Assembly: GCA_016193065.1 (NCBI GenBank)
Contig: JACPSX010000102.1
Location: 1 to 18,191 of the forward strand
Source of the DNA: Candidatus Tectimicrobiota bacterium
GTDB taxonomy: Bacteria; JACPSX01
Length of the DNA stretch: 18,191 nucleotides
Direction: 5' to 3'
The position numbers and the translations under genes were made by a program. Under the pieces are notes generated by a model. That model did not search any database, was not told the DNA's origin, and saw only the letters and a list, made by a program, of their open reading frames with translations. Within the stretch, counting starts at the first letter, position 1; each line of letters opens with the position of its first letter. Of this stretch, positions 1 to 7,807 are shown piece by piece.

Positions 1-1
1 T

Positions 2-1642
2 CTGAAAAACAACTTCTCCCAATCCCCGGTCATCCTCCAGCTTCCCCTGTACCGGGACAATCAGTTTTGCGGGGTGATTGATCTGCTGACGCGGAAAGCC
101 TACGTTTTTTCCGCTGATGGCAGCGGGAAAATGACCGAAGAGCCCATCCCTCCGGATCGCCAGGGGGAGGTCGATGAATACTTCAAGCAGCTCGTGGAAG
201 TCGTCGCCGAAAGCGATGACGCTTTGCTGGAACAGTATCTGGAGAAGGGAAATCTGGAGGAAGATGCACTAAAAACCGGGCTGCGCAATGGAACGCTGGC
301 CCAAAAACTCGCCCCGGTGGTGTGCGGATCCGCCCTCCGGAACATGGGGATCTTCCTGCTGCTCGATGTGATCGTAAATTTCCTGCCCTCCCCCAAGGAT
401 AGACCCATGCCCCAGGGGGTCAACTCCCAGGGAAGTCCTGTCGAGCGGCCTCCCGACGACAACGCGCCCCTATCCGCCCTGGTCTTTAAAACCATCGCGG
501 ACCCCTTTGCGGGAAAGTTGAGCCTCTTCCGGGTTTATTCCGGCACCCTTTCCTCGGATTCCAATTGCTACAACAAGACTCAGGAAACCCGGGAGAGAAT
601 CGGGCAGATTTATGGTATTCTGGGGAAAAACCAGAAACCCGTGGAGTCCGTCAGTGCCGGCGATTTCGGAGCCGTTGCGAAACTCAAGGCAACCACCACG
701 GGGGACACCCTGTGCGATGAGAAGGCCCCCGTAAAATATCCCCCCCTTAAGTTTCCGGAGCCGGTCATCTCTTTCGCCATCGCCCCGAAAACCAGAGGGG
801 ACGAGGAAAAGCTCAGCAACGCCCTGGCGCGACTTATGGAGGAGGATCCCACCCTGAGAACCAAGCGGGATCCCCAGACCAAGGAGCTCATCCTGTCGGG
901 GATGGGACAGGTTCACATCGAGGTGATCCTGGAGCGACTCAAGCGGAAATTCGGCGTCGAAGTGGAGATGAAAACCCCGAAAGTCCCCTACAAGGAGACG
1001 ATCCGGGGAAGGTCCAAAGCCCAGGGGAAGTACAAGAAGCAAACCGGGGGGCGCGGACAATACGGCGACGCCTGGATCGAAGTCGAGCCCCTGCCTCGGG
1101 GAGGGGGATTTGAATTCGTCGACAAGATCGTGGGCGGAGCGATCCCGAGACAGTACATCCCCGCCGTTGAAAAAGGAATTGTGGAAGCCAAGGATCAAGG
1201 GATACTGGCCGGCTATCCGGTTGTGGATTTTCGTGTGACTCTTTACGACGGCTCCTACCACGAAGTGGACTCCTCCGAAATGGCTTTCAAAATCGCCGGC
1301 TCCTTGGGTTTCAAGAAGGGCATGATGGAGGCCAATCCTGTCCTCCTGGAACCCATCATGAGCCTCGAAGTGATCGTCCCGGACGATTCCATGGGGGATA
1401 TTATTGGCGACCTCAATTCCAAACGAGGGCGTGTGTTGGGAGTAACGCCGCTGGCCAACCAGCACCAGTCCATCAAGGCCCAGGCCCCCATGGCAGAAGT
1501 CCTGCAATATGCCTCGGATCTCCGCTCTATGACCGGAGGGAGAGGTGACTTCACCATGGAATTCTCCCACTACGAGGAGGTTCCGCCGCACATGGCCGAA
1601 AAGATCATCGCGGAGGCCAAGAGGGAAGCGGAGAAGGAGTGA
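2..1642 (+). CDS. Elongation factor G-like translation GTPase, 5'-truncated by the window edge
   Basis: This is the C-terminal 546 codons or so of an EF-G family protein. The frame is open from base 2, so the GTG at 74 is an internal valine and not the start. The nucleotide-binding motifs lie outside the window; what remains starts near the end of the G domain. Recognisable family blocks include FKTIADPFAGKLSLFRVYSG (domain II), LSGMGQVHIEVILERL (domain III), TGGRGQYGD and GSYHEVDSSEMAFKIAGS (domain IV), and MGDIIGDLNSKRGRV and YASDLRSMTGGRGDFTMEF (domain V). The KYKKQTGGRGQYGD block resembles the EF-G-like/EF-G2 paralogue group more than canonical FusA, and no ribosomal protein or tuf genes lie downstream, so I read it as a paralogue. 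The stop overlaps a possible GTG of the next gene, suggesting co-transcription. Confidence 0.95.
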   Translation: MKNNFSQSPVILQLPLYRDNQFCGVIDLLTRKAYVFSADGSGKMTEEPIPPDRQGEVDEYFKQLVEVVAESDDALLEQYLEKGNLEEDALKTGLRNGTLAQKLAPVVCGSALRNMGIFLLLDVIVNFLPSPKDRPMPQGVNSQGSPVERPPDDNAPLSALVFKTIADPFAGKLSLFRVYSGTLSSDSNCYNKTQETRERIGQIYGILGKNQKPVESVSAGDFGAVAKLKATTTGDTLCDEKAPVKYPPLKFPEPVISFAIAPKTRGDEEKLSNALARLMEEDPTLRTKRDPQTKELILSGMGQVHIEVILERLKRKFGVEVEMKTPKVPYKETIRGRSKAQGKYKKQTGGRGQYGDAWIEVEPLPRGGGFEFVDKIVGGAIPRQYIPAVEKGIVEAKDQGILAGYPVVDFRVTLYDGSYHEVDSSEMAFKIAGSLGFKKGMMEANPVLLEPIMSLEVIVPDDSMGDIIGDLNSKRGRVLGVTPLANQHQSIKAQAPMAEVLQYASDLRSMTGGRGDFTMEFSHYEEVPPHMAEKIIAEAKREAEKE

Positions 1643-1653
1643 GGCCCGGACAA

Positions 1654-2742
1654 ATGAGATCCTTTAACCTACTCAAACGTGGACACGGCCTGCGCTACGG
1701 GGACCAGGTTTCCGAAGACAAACAGGATAAGAACGTCGATTCTACAACTTCGACCGAGAGCGCGGCACAACCCAATCCGCGCTTAAAGAAGCTGGCCATC
1801 CTCGTTGCGATCCTGCTGGGGGCGGGGGCTTGGTTCTATTTCACCGCCAGGCCGTCCGGGTCCCCTCCGAAAGCCCGTACTCCAGCGACCACCCCGACGA
1901 CGCCTGGCGCGCTGTCCCAGCCCGGCGAGCGGGCGCCCGGTGCACTACTCGAAGCGGCCCAACGTACTCCCGAAAAGGTAAGTCCCCCGGCAAAGGCAAA
2001 ACCCGCGGAGAGCATCGAACGGATCCCCATCGAGCCCCTGCCGCCCCCAAAACCGGCTGAGGTTTCCCCGCCACCTCCCGCCCCGGTCCCGCAGGGCAAG
2101 GAGCCCCCGGCGATCGGCCCGGCCAAGAGTGCTCCGCCTGCAAAAACCGATTCCAAAGCCGCAAGCCGAGCCGAACAAGCCGCGCCGCCGCAAGCCCCGG
2201 CTGCGCCGCCCCGCGCCCCAGCCGCGGCCCGCAAAAAAGCCGCCAGCCCGAAACCGACGCCCGCAAGGCGGGCACCCGCCGCCGCTGCCTACCAGATCGA
2301 GGTTGCTTCCTGCGTGTCTGAAGCCTGCCTGCAGAAGGCCCAGAGCCAGATCCAGCGGGCCGGGTATAAACCCCAACAAAGCAAGGTGGGGCGCAAGGCG
2401 GAAATGTACCTTGTGGTCGGTGGAGAATTCTCCTCCGGACTGCTGGCGCAGCGGCGCCAACGTGAGTTGGAAAGCCAGGGGCTCAAAACGACGATCCACC
2501 CCATCGAGGACGGCAAACAAGCAGTCGTGGCCGGCATTTTCGAGGATCTGGCAGGAGCCCGCTCCCAACGCAAGGCCCTGCAGGAACAGGGAGGCTCGTG
2601 GCGAATCCTCCGGCGTGCGGTTGACGTGGAATCCGTAACCCTCATCGTGGGAGGGTTTCATACTTATGAGGAGGCGGTCAAGGCCAAGGCCCGCCTTTCC
2701 GCCAAGGGCCTCCATCCCGAACTGCGGATGGTAAAAAAATAA
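1654..2742 (+). CDS. Membrane-anchored SPOR-domain protein
   Basis: A predicted inner-membrane protein of 362 residues with a periplasmic peptidoglycan-binding tail. Residues 1-43 are polar and cytoplasmic. A single membrane segment spans about 44-64 (LAILVAILLGAGAWFYF). Residues 65-212 are an extremely Pro/Ala/Lys-rich linker. The C-terminus carries four similar beta-alpha half units beginning near residues 213 (YQIEVASC), 251 (MYLVVGGEF), 289 (QAVVAGIF) and 328 (VTLIVGGF), equal to two SPOR-like domains. SPOR domains bind glycan strands lacking stem peptides, usually at the septum (family knowledge). I prefer the ATG at 1654, preceded by GAGG at 9 bases; an in-frame GTG at 1639 overlaps the EF-G stop and would add five residues. 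The linker's base composition is very G+C-rich. Specific role unknown. Confidence 0.85.
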   Translation: MRSFNLLKRGHGLRYGDQVSEDKQDKNVDSTTSTESAAQPNPRLKKLAILVAILLGAGAWFYFTARPSGSPPKARTPATTPTTPGALSQPGERAPGALLEAAQRTPEKVSPPAKAKPAESIERIPIEPLPPPKPAEVSPPPPAPVPQGKEPPAIGPAKSAPPAKTDSKAASRAEQAAPPQAPAAPPRAPAAARKKAASPKPTPARRAPAAAAYQIEVASCVSEACLQKAQSQIQRAGYKPQQSKVGRKAEMYLVVGGEFSSGLLAQRRQRELESQGLKTTIHPIEDGKQAVVAGIFEDLAGARSQRKALQEQGGSWRILRRAVDVESVTLIVGGFHTYEEAVKAKARLSAKGLHPELRMVKK

Positions 2743-2752
2743 GCGGCAACTA

Positions 2753-2779
2753 TTGACTCCCGGATCATTTTTTTATAAG
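2753..2779 (+). promoter_or_regulatory. Predicted sigma-70 promoter for ihfA-merR
   Basis: TTGACT at 2753-2758 and TATAAG at 2774-2779 lie in an A+T-rich patch just after the SPOR gene stop. Each box matches the consensus at five of six positions, but the spacer is only 15 bases, shorter than the optimum. The next start codon is at 2898, giving a leader of roughly 110 bases. Confidence 0.5.
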
Positions 2780-2897
2780 TTAGCGTTGCTTTTTCTCCGG
2801 ATCGAACGAACCGAGTATTGAGACACTACGGCAATGAACAAAATCCCGCTCCTGGAAGAAACTTCCTCCTACGTTCCTCGTACAAAGGGGTCGCGCG

Positions 2898-3200
2898 ATG
2901 GTGAAGGCAGATATCATCGATTTCGTATACGAAAAGGTGGGGTTTACGCGAGCCGAAGCTTCTGAAGCCGTGGAGGTGGTGTTTCAGGTCGTCAAGGAGA
3001 CTCTCAATCGCGGCGAGAAGGTGCACATAGTCGGCTTTGGCAGTTTCGTCGTACGGAACAAAAAGAAAAGGCTCGGGCGCAATCCGAAAACCGGCACGCA
3101 AATTGAAATTTCTCCACGCCGGGTTCTAACCTTCAAGCCCAGCCAGATCTTAAAAGAGGTGGTCAACAACGGTACCGGCAAGCGTTCCCTGAGGACTTGA
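2898..3200 (+). CDS. ihfA: Integration host factor subunit alpha
   Basis: A 100-residue HU/IHF-family DNA-bending protein. The family signature runs from GFGSF (residues 46-50) through RNPKTG (61-66), the beta arm that inserts its proline into the minor groove. The following [15 protein letters not shown] stretch is typical of the alpha subunit rather than HU. It should pair with the IhfB encoded at 6567-6842 to form the heterodimer that bends DNA at specific sites. The ATG has a good ribosome-binding site (AAAGGGG, 7 bases upstream). It is followed by the MerR-family gene with a one-base TGATG overlap; the ihfA-merR-tRNA-Pro order is familiar from deltaproteobacterial genomes. Confidence 0.92.
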   Translation: MVKADIIDFVYEKVGFTRAEASEAVEVVFQVVKETLNRGEKVHIVGFGSFVVRNKKKRLGRNPKTGTQIEISPRRVLTFKPSQILKEVVNNGTGKRSLRT

Positions 3201-3568
3201 TGGCGACAATCCCGGATAAGCTGTTCTTCAAAATCGGAGAGGTGGCTGAAGTCACCGGAGTCGAGCCCCATGTTCTGCGCTATTGGGAAACGGAGTTCCC
3301 TCAGCTTCGCCCCATCAAGAACCGCGCCGGCCAGCGCACCTATCAGCGCAAAGACGTGGAGACCGTGATGGAAATCAAGCGCTTGCTCTATGCAGAGAAA
3401 TTCACCATTGCGGGAGCCCGGAAGCATTTCGGCCGTTCCTCCTCAACCACGGAGCAAAAACAGCTACCCCTCGGATTTACGGATCAGGAACTGGGGCGGA
3501 CTCTAGCCCAGTGCAAGAAGGAACTCGAGAGTATTCTCCAGACCCTCGATACAGGACCAGAAAAATGA
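3200..3568 (+). CDS. MerR-family transcriptional regulator
   Basis: A 122-residue protein with an N-terminal winged helix-turn-helix of the MerR type: [20 protein letters not shown] at residues 9-28, followed by WETEF and the wing region [10 protein letters not shown]. The C-terminal part is short, with a helical segment ([19 protein letters not shown]) suited to dimerisation, and there is no recognisable ligand-binding domain and no cysteine cluster for metal sensing. Start chosen at ATG 3200, overlapping the ihfA stop by one base, with GAGG five bases upstream; an in-frame TTG at 3197 is less likely. Translation is probably coupled to ihfA. Its targets cannot be read from the sequence. Confidence 0.88.
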   Translation: MATIPDKLFFKIGEVAEVTGVEPHVLRYWETEFPQLRPIKNRAGQRTYQRKDVETVMEIKRLLYAEKFTIAGARKHFGRSSSTTEQKQLPLGFTDQELGRTLAQCKKELESILQTLDTGPEK

Positions 3569-3613
3569 TTCTCCCGATTCGCCAACGCCTATATTATTAT
3601 TGTAGGACATAGC

Positions 3614-3690
3614 CGGGGCGTAGCGCAGCCTGGTAGCGCACCTGAATGGGGTTCAGGTGGTCGCTGGTTCAAATCCAGTCGCCCCGACCA
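3614..3690 (+). tRNA. tRNA-Pro (anticodon GGG)
   Basis: A complete 77-base cloverleaf. Acceptor strands CGGGGCG (3614-3620) and CGCCCCG (3680-3686) pair perfectly, followed by discriminator A and an encoded CCA (3688-3690). The anticodon stem CCTGA/TCAGG encloses loop ATGGGGT, with anticodon GGG at 3648-3650 reading codon CCC. The T arm is GCTGG-TTCAAAT-CCAGT. It lies 45 bases after the merR-family gene and is followed by a strong terminator. Confidence 0.96.
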
Positions 3691-3722
3691 GTCTTTATAG
3701 ATAGGAAGTGGAGAACAGAGCA

Positions 3723-3757
3723 GGAAACCCCGCATTTTGCGGGGTTTCCGCATTTTT
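3723..3757 (+). terminator. Rho-independent terminator after tRNA-Pro(GGG)
   Basis: A perfect 12-base-pair stem (GGAAACCCCGCA at 3723-3734 with TGCGGGGTTTCC at 3738-3749) closes a TTT loop. It is followed after three bases by TTTTT (3753-3757). This is a strong intrinsic terminator ending only 17 bases before the pcm start codon. Confidence 0.85.
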
Positions 3758-3774
3758 CGGGACAACAAGCGGCA

Positions 3775-4416
3775 ATGGACTATGAGCTAGCACGAAACCA
3801 AATGGTGGAGCTGCAACTGCTGCAACGGGGGATCCGGGACGAACGGGTTCTCAAAGCCATGCGGAAGGTGCCCCGCCATCTCTTCGTGGAGCCCGCCCTC
3901 CGAGAGAGAGCCTATGGAGATTACCCGCTCCCCATCGGCGAGGGCCAAACGATCTCCCAGCCCTACATGGTAGGATACATGACCCAAGCTCTGGATCTGG
4001 CAGGAACCGAGAAGATCCTGGAGATTGGCACCGGCTCCGGGTACCAGGCGGCGATCCTTGCAGAGCTTGCCGAACAGGTCTTTTCCATCGAGCGCATCAA
4101 AAGTCTCGCCCTCAAAGCGCGCGAAACTCTGGATTCCCTGGGGTATCGCAATGTGGCCATCAAGATATTCGACGGCAGCTACGGGTGGGCCGAACAGGCC
4201 CCCTTTGATGCCATTTTGGTAACCGCCGGCGCCCCCAACATCCCCCCGGTTTTCATAGACCAGCTCGGGGAAGGCGGCCGGCTCGTGATTCCCGTGGGGG
4301 GGGAATCCTATCAGGTCATCCACAAAGTGACCAAGGGGGTCAAGGGAGTTCGGACCCAGAAGTTCTCCAACTGCGTTTTCGTCAAACTAATCGGAGAGCA
4401 TGGCTGGAAAGAATAG
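3775..4416 (+). CDS. pcm: Protein-L-isoaspartate O-methyltransferase
   Basis: A 213-residue SAM-dependent methyltransferase that begins repair of isoaspartyl residues in damaged proteins. The family motif GEGQTISQP is at residues 55-63, the SAM-binding loop EIGTGSGYQ at 83-91, followed by the acidic strand end FSIER and the later [11 protein letters not shown] block. Length and start match typical Pcm (about 205-215 residues, opening with an N-terminal RNQMVE-like helix). The reading frame extends further upstream through the tRNA and terminator, but that part is not coding; I use ATG 3775. The ribosome-binding site is weak (AAGCGG) and no separate promoter is clear between the terminator and the start. 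Confidence 0.93.
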   Translation: MDYELARNQMVELQLLQRGIRDERVLKAMRKVPRHLFVEPALRERAYGDYPLPIGEGQTISQPYMVGYMTQALDLAGTEKILEIGTGSGYQAAILAELAEQVFSIERIKSLALKARETLDSLGYRNVAIKIFDGSYGWAEQAPFDAILVTAGAPNIPPVFIDQLGEGGRLVIPVGGESYQVIHKVTKGVKGVRTQKFSNCVFVKLIGEHGWKE

Positions 4417-4426
4417 CAGTGCAGTC

Positions 4427-4455
4427 TGGACTCTGCGGACCGCCTGCCTTATAAT
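4427..4455 (+). promoter_or_regulatory. Predicted promoter for tRNA-Pro(CGG)
   Basis: TGGACT (4427-4432) and a perfect TATAAT (4450-4455) are separated by an optimal 17 bases. The predicted start site near 4462 gives a leader of about 24 bases before the tRNA. Confidence 0.7.
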
Positions 4456-4485
4456 GGATCTATTGCACTAAGCAGACCCTTCGGT

Positions 4486-4562
4486 CGGGACGTAGCGCAG
4501 CCTGGTAGCGCACCTGCTTCGGGAGCAGGGGGTCGCTGGTTCAAATCCAGTCGTCCCGACCA
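4486..4562 (+). tRNA. tRNA-Pro (anticodon CGG)
   Basis: A complete 77-base cloverleaf. Acceptor CGGGACG (4486-4492) pairs with CGTCCCG (4552-4558), followed by A and encoded CCA (4560-4562). The anticodon stem CCTGC/GCAGG encloses TTCGGGA, with anticodon CGG at 4520-4522 reading CCG. The D arm and T arm are identical to the tRNA-Pro(GGG) at 3614. The differences are in the anticodon arm, one compensated acceptor pair and one variable-region base, so the two are close paralogues. Confidence 0.96.
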
Positions 4563-4762
4563 TTTCTTTCCGCCCTTCGAGAGACCTGAATTCCATTCTC
4601 GCACTGGACAGACCCCCCGGCCCGGCGCCCTCACAGTCCAATTTCCCCTCCGGCGGATAGCACGGACCGGCCCTCTGGACGACCGGCATAGCATTTGTAA
4701 AAGCAGATGCTTACATGGTTTTCTTAAGCGGAAGGAAAGGCCCCCGGGCAAGGCCTCTAGGA

Positions 4763-4790
4763 GCATCCTCTCGGGAACCCGAGAGTGTGC
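4763..4790 (+). promoter_or_regulatory. Leader hairpin upstream of the HDOD-GGDEF gene
   Basis: CTCTCGGG (4768-4775) and CCCGAGAG (4778-4785) are perfect inverted repeats around AA. The stem can extend through GCAT/GTGC (4763-4766 with 4787-4790) past one mismatch. It ends about 12 bases before the ribosome-binding site of the next gene and has no following T run, so it is more likely a leader structure or operator than a terminator. The rest of 4563-4812 shows no gene; I saw no match to the c-di-GMP riboswitch consensus. Confidence 0.45.
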
Positions 4791-4812
4791 AGCAGGGGAA
4801 CGGAGCAGGTTA

Positions 4813-6552
4813 ATGTCTAATCATTTTTCGGAAAATGGCCGATATAGGAAAGGAGAAAATGGGAATGGCAGCTCAAGTCTTTTTCAGCAGAGGCAGGCAA
4901 GCCGCCATTTCTTGCGGGTGCTCCACGATCCTTTGCGAAGGACTCCTAACGTGACGGCGCATGAAATCGAAGAACGCATCCTGCAAACCCAAACCCTCCC
5001 GGTGCTTCCTGCGGAGGTCAAAGATCTCATCAGCATTTCGTTAGAGGAGACCACCTCCGCCCGGGAAATAGCCTCTATGATCATGAAGAGCCCGGCCCTG
5101 TCTGCTCGCATGCTCAAGATCGTCAACTCGCCCTTCTACGGATTTCCGCGGAGAATCACCACCGTGTCTCAGGCCGTCGTGATTCTGGGGCTGCCCGCGA
5201 CACGGAACATCGCTCTCAGCCTCTCTGTCCTCGACCTGTTCCGGGGCAGGAAGAGCCTCAGGAAGCACATGCCGGCATTCCTGGAGCACTCTCTGGGAGC
5301 GGCACTGGCAGCCCAGGAGATGAGCAAGCAGCTTGCCTATCCTTTAGCCGAGGAAGCTTTTATGGCAGGACTCCTGCACGACCTGGGGGTTTTGGCCTTG
5401 ATGGAATGCATCCCCGATCTCTACGCCGGAATTCTGGCCCAGGTGGGTTCCAGTGCAGAAACCCTGGCCTCGATCGAGGAACACACTTTGGGGTTGACCC
5501 ATGCCCGAGCCGGCGGGCTCCTCTGCCAGGCCTGGGGGCTCCCCGAAGCCCTGCAGACGGCCATTTCCCAGCATCATGATCCACCCGCTGCGTGGTCCGA
5601 AGCCGACCACCAGACCCATCTCAACACGCTGGCCTTTCTGGGCAACCTGCTATCCCGCGTGCTTTCCGACTCAACCCCGGAAGCCGCGCTAGGCTTCTTG
5701 CAGAAGGAAGTCCAGCGGATCCTGAACTGGAACCCGAAGGAGATCGAGGAAATCCTGACCGTTCTCGCCATGCGAATCCGGGAAGCGGCTCCTTCTTTCG
5801 AGATTCAGGTCAGGAGTCCATCGGGTTTGCTGGAAACCATCCTGGCCGCCAACCGAAAGCTGGGGGAAATGACGCTGGCATACAGCGAACTGATTCATTC
5901 CCAAAAGGAATCCATTGAACGTCTGCGCTGCCTCGAGGAGCAATTGGAGCAGGTTAATCGAAAGCTCCACGAAATCGCCATTACGGACGATTTGACCAAG
6001 ATTCACAACCACCGTTACTTCCAGGAATGCCTCTCACGGCAGTTGGAAAAGGCAAGACGAAAGGGCGAGACCTTCTCTCTGGTCCTGATCGACCTGGATC
6101 GCTTCCGGAAAATCAACGAGCAGCACGGTCATCTCTACGGGGATCAAGTACTGCGGGAAATCGCACAGGTACTGAAAAAAACCTGTCGGACAGAGGATAC
6201 TCTGGCGCGCTACGGCGGTGAAGAATTTGCACTCCTGTTGCCGGACACGAACGCCATGGGGGCCGTCGCACTGGTGGAGCGCCTACGCAGAGAGGTCAGT
6301 GAGTTCTCAAGAGAGCTTCTTGGTTTCTCCTCGCCTTTGGCCCTGAGCGCCGGGATCTCCCAATGGACTCCGGAATCTCCCGAGACGACTGGAAAAGAAT
6401 TGCTTCGTCAGGCCGACCAAGCCCTGCTGGGGGCCAAGAGAAAAGGAGAAAACTGTTCCGCCTTCCCCGAATCGTCTTCCAAACCGAAGCCATCCCCCCG
6501 GCGCAGAATATTTCGCGTCCTGCCGATCTCCGGGTCTACAGGGAAGGGCTGA
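4813..6552 (+). CDS. HDOD domain-diguanylate cyclase (GGDEF) signalling protein
   Basis: A 579-residue cytoplasmic signalling protein. Residues 1-50 are polar. An HDOD domain covers about 62-260, opening with TLPVLPAEV and containing KSPALSARMLKIVNSPFYG and an HDLG motif (H189-D190). A helical, coiled-coil-prone linker lies at about 350-392. A GGDEF domain runs from about 395 to 560. The catalytic signature GGEEF is at 468-472, and an RTED inhibitory I-site (R459-D462) is placed exactly five residues before it, so active c-di-GMP synthesis with product inhibition is expected. HDOD domains act as input or partner-binding modules (family knowledge). ATG 4813 has GGAG seven bases upstream. It converges on ihfB with a 14-base gap and no obvious terminator. 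Confidence 0.92.
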   Translation: MSNHFSENGRYRKGENGNGSSSLFQQRQASRHFLRVLHDPLRRTPNVTAHEIEERILQTQTLPVLPAEVKDLISISLEETTSAREIASMIMKSPALSARMLKIVNSPFYGFPRRITTVSQAVVILGLPATRNIALSLSVLDLFRGRKSLRKHMPAFLEHSLGAALAAQEMSKQLAYPLAEEAFMAGLLHDLGVLALMECIPDLYAGILAQVGSSAETLASIEEHTLGLTHARAGGLLCQAWGLPEALQTAISQHHDPPAAWSEADHQTHLNTLAFLGNLLSRVLSDSTPEAALGFLQKEVQRILNWNPKEIEEILTVLAMRIREAAPSFEIQVRSPSGLLETILAANRKLGEMTLAYSELIHSQKESIERLRCLEEQLEQVNRKLHEIAITDDLTKIHNHRYFQECLSRQLEKARRKGETFSLVLIDLDRFRKINEQHGHLYGDQVLREIAQVLKKTCRTEDTLARYGGEEFALLLPDTNAMGAVALVERLRREVSEFSRELLGFSSPLALSAGISQWTPESPETTGKELLRQADQALLGAKRKGENCSAFPESSSKPKPSPRRRIFRVLPISGSTGKG

Positions 6553-6566
6553 ATCGCCGAACCAAT

Positions 6567-6842
6567 TCACTGATTGATGATCTCTTGCAGCTCCTTACCG
6601 GCCTTAAAATAGGGAACTTTTTTGGCGGGAACATCCACCGAGGTCCCGGTCTTCGGATTTCTCCCCATTCGCGCCCGGCGCTGCCTGACACGAAAGCTCC
6701 CGAAGCCTCGCAGTTCTACCTTATCGCCTCGCGATAGGGCCTCCTGGATGCTGGAGACTGTCGTGTTCACAGCAACCTCGGCCTGAACTTTGCTGAGACC
6801 GGTTTTCTCTGAAAGCTTTTCAATCAGTTCCGCTTTCGTCAT
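6567..6842 (-). CDS. ihfB: Integration host factor subunit beta (HU family)
   Basis: A 91-residue HU/IHF-family protein beginning MTKAELIEKL. It carries ELRGFGSF (residues 43-50), RNPKTG (61-66) and VPYFKAGKEL (76-85), which is the pattern of IHF beta rather than HU. It is the expected partner of the IhfA at 2898-3200. ATG at 6842 is preceded by a purine-rich GAGAGGA site. It lies 76 bases downstream of the deacetylase-like gene on the same strand, so it may be co-transcribed with it or use its own promoter in that gap. A generic HU is the alternative reading. Confidence 0.88.
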   Translation of the reverse strand: MTKAELIEKLSEKTGLSKVQAEVAVNTTVSSIQEALSRGDKVELRGFGSFRVRQRRARMGRNPKTGTSVDVPAKKVPYFKAGKELQEIINQ

Positions 6843-6896
6843 GTCGATCCTCTCTCCCGTCTTTAGGAACTACGTTTATTTCACCGCGACCTTTTC

Positions 6897-6908
6897 CCCC
6901 CGCGGGGG
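6897..6908. repeat. Perfect G+C palindrome in the ihfB upstream gap
   Basis: CCCCCGCGGGGG is a 12-base perfect palindrome between the stop of the deacetylase-like gene (6919) and ihfB. As a hairpin it would need a tiny loop, and no T run follows on either strand, so it is not a convincing terminator. It could be a protein-binding site or chance in G+C-rich DNA. Confidence 0.3.
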
Positions 6909-6918
6909 ATTTCGTCCG

Positions 6919-7770
6919 CTACTCCTTGCCGGAGTGAGAGAGCCACCACTCAGCGATCTCGCGACGGCGAGCAAACCAGACCCGATCGTGACTGCGAGCG
7001 TAGTCCAAAAATTGAGCCAATGCTCCGGCCCGCCCGGGCCTGCCGGTGACGTGAGGGTGAATTCCCACCGTCATTAACATCGGGTTCGATTCCCCTTCCT
7101 CGTAAAGATGATCGAACTCATAGGTGAGCACATCAACCACCTCCTGAGGGGTTTTGTTGCTCTGCAAGAAAAGCCGGTAATCATTCAGGATCAGGCTATA
7201 GGGGATCTCCACCAACTCTCCATTCCCCGCCGTAACCAGGTAGGGAAGATCATCGTTGAGGAAGTCACCATGCCATGTGAAACCGTACTGGGCCAAAAGT
7301 CTAAGAGTCCTGTCTGTGCACCGGCACCCCGGGGACAGCCAACCCTGCGGCTTCTGTCCCGTCGCCTTCTCAATGGCAGCAACGCTCCGCCTGATGGCCT
7401 CTTCTTCCTCCTCGTCGTTCATGCTGACCAGAGAGACGCTTTGATCGTAAGAGTGCGCGGCAACTTCATGGCCCCGGTCATAAATCTCCTTGATCACCTC
7501 CGGGTGGCGCTCGGCGGCCAGCCCGCTGACGACGGCCGTCGCTTTCACTTCCCGCTGCTCCAGGACGTCCAGGAGCCGCCATAGACCCGCCCGGTACCCG
7601 TATTCTCGATCCGTGATCGTGGGAAAATCCCTGCGCGTAACCGCATCGGCCGGAATGGGATTCATGTAAGGGGCAGCCTCTTCCCGAGACCACTCCTCAA
7701 TGTTCAATACCAGGCTTACAGCAATCCTGGCCCCATCCGGCCAGCCGGCATGGTTCCTTCGAGCATTCAT
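6919..7770 (-). CDS. Polysaccharide deacetylase-fold hydrolase, PuuE/cyclic-imidase-like
   Basis: A 283-residue NodB-homology protein without a signal peptide, so probably cytoplasmic. Family blocks are WPDGARIAVSLVLNIEEW (10-27), GHEVAAHSYDQS (100-111), GWLSPG (143-148) and the C-terminal HPHVTGRPGR (238-247) followed by VWFARRREIAEWW. These match the subgroup of peptidoglycan deacetylase PgdA, allantoinase PuuE and cyclic imidases. The usual DD metal pair of motif 1 is replaced by NIEE, and motif 2 has H106 but no second histidine, resembling the PuuE-type altered site. Hydrolysis of a cyclic imide or ureide is therefore as likely as deacetylation; the substrate is unknown. ATG 7770 is chosen because AAAGGAGG lies upstream; an in-frame TTG at 7803 is less likely. 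It starts 37 bases after the metallo-beta-lactamase gene, forming an operon. Confidence 0.85.
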   Translation of the reverse strand: MNARRNHAGWPDGARIAVSLVLNIEEWSREEAAPYMNPIPADAVTRRDFPTITDREYGYRAGLWRLLDVLEQREVKATAVVSGLAAERHPEVIKEIYDRGHEVAAHSYDQSVSLVSMNDEEEEEAIRRSVAAIEKATGQKPQGWLSPGCRCTDRTLRLLAQYGFTWHGDFLNDDLPYLVTAGNGELVEIPYSLILNDYRLFLQSNKTPQEVVDVLTYEFDHLYEEGESNPMLMTVGIHPHVTGRPGRAGALAQFLDYARSHDRVWFARRREIAEWWLSHSGKE

Positions 7771-7807
7771 CGTTCGCTGTTCCTCCTTTAGGTCCCGCCA
7801 CAATCAT

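Noticed and set aside
3646-3774. A 43-residue N-terminal extension of Pcm
   Set aside because: It would be translated from inside tRNA-Pro and through the terminator, and Pcm proteins normally start at the position of ATG 3775.
4674-4700. A sigma-54 promoter (TGGAC with a later GC)
   Set aside because: The GG and GC elements are two bases too far apart for the -24/-12 spacing.
4563-4812. A c-di-GMP (GEMM) riboswitch upstream of the GGDEF gene
   Set aside because: The conserved GCAAA-type junction and tetraloop-receptor pattern were not found; only a simple hairpin is evident.
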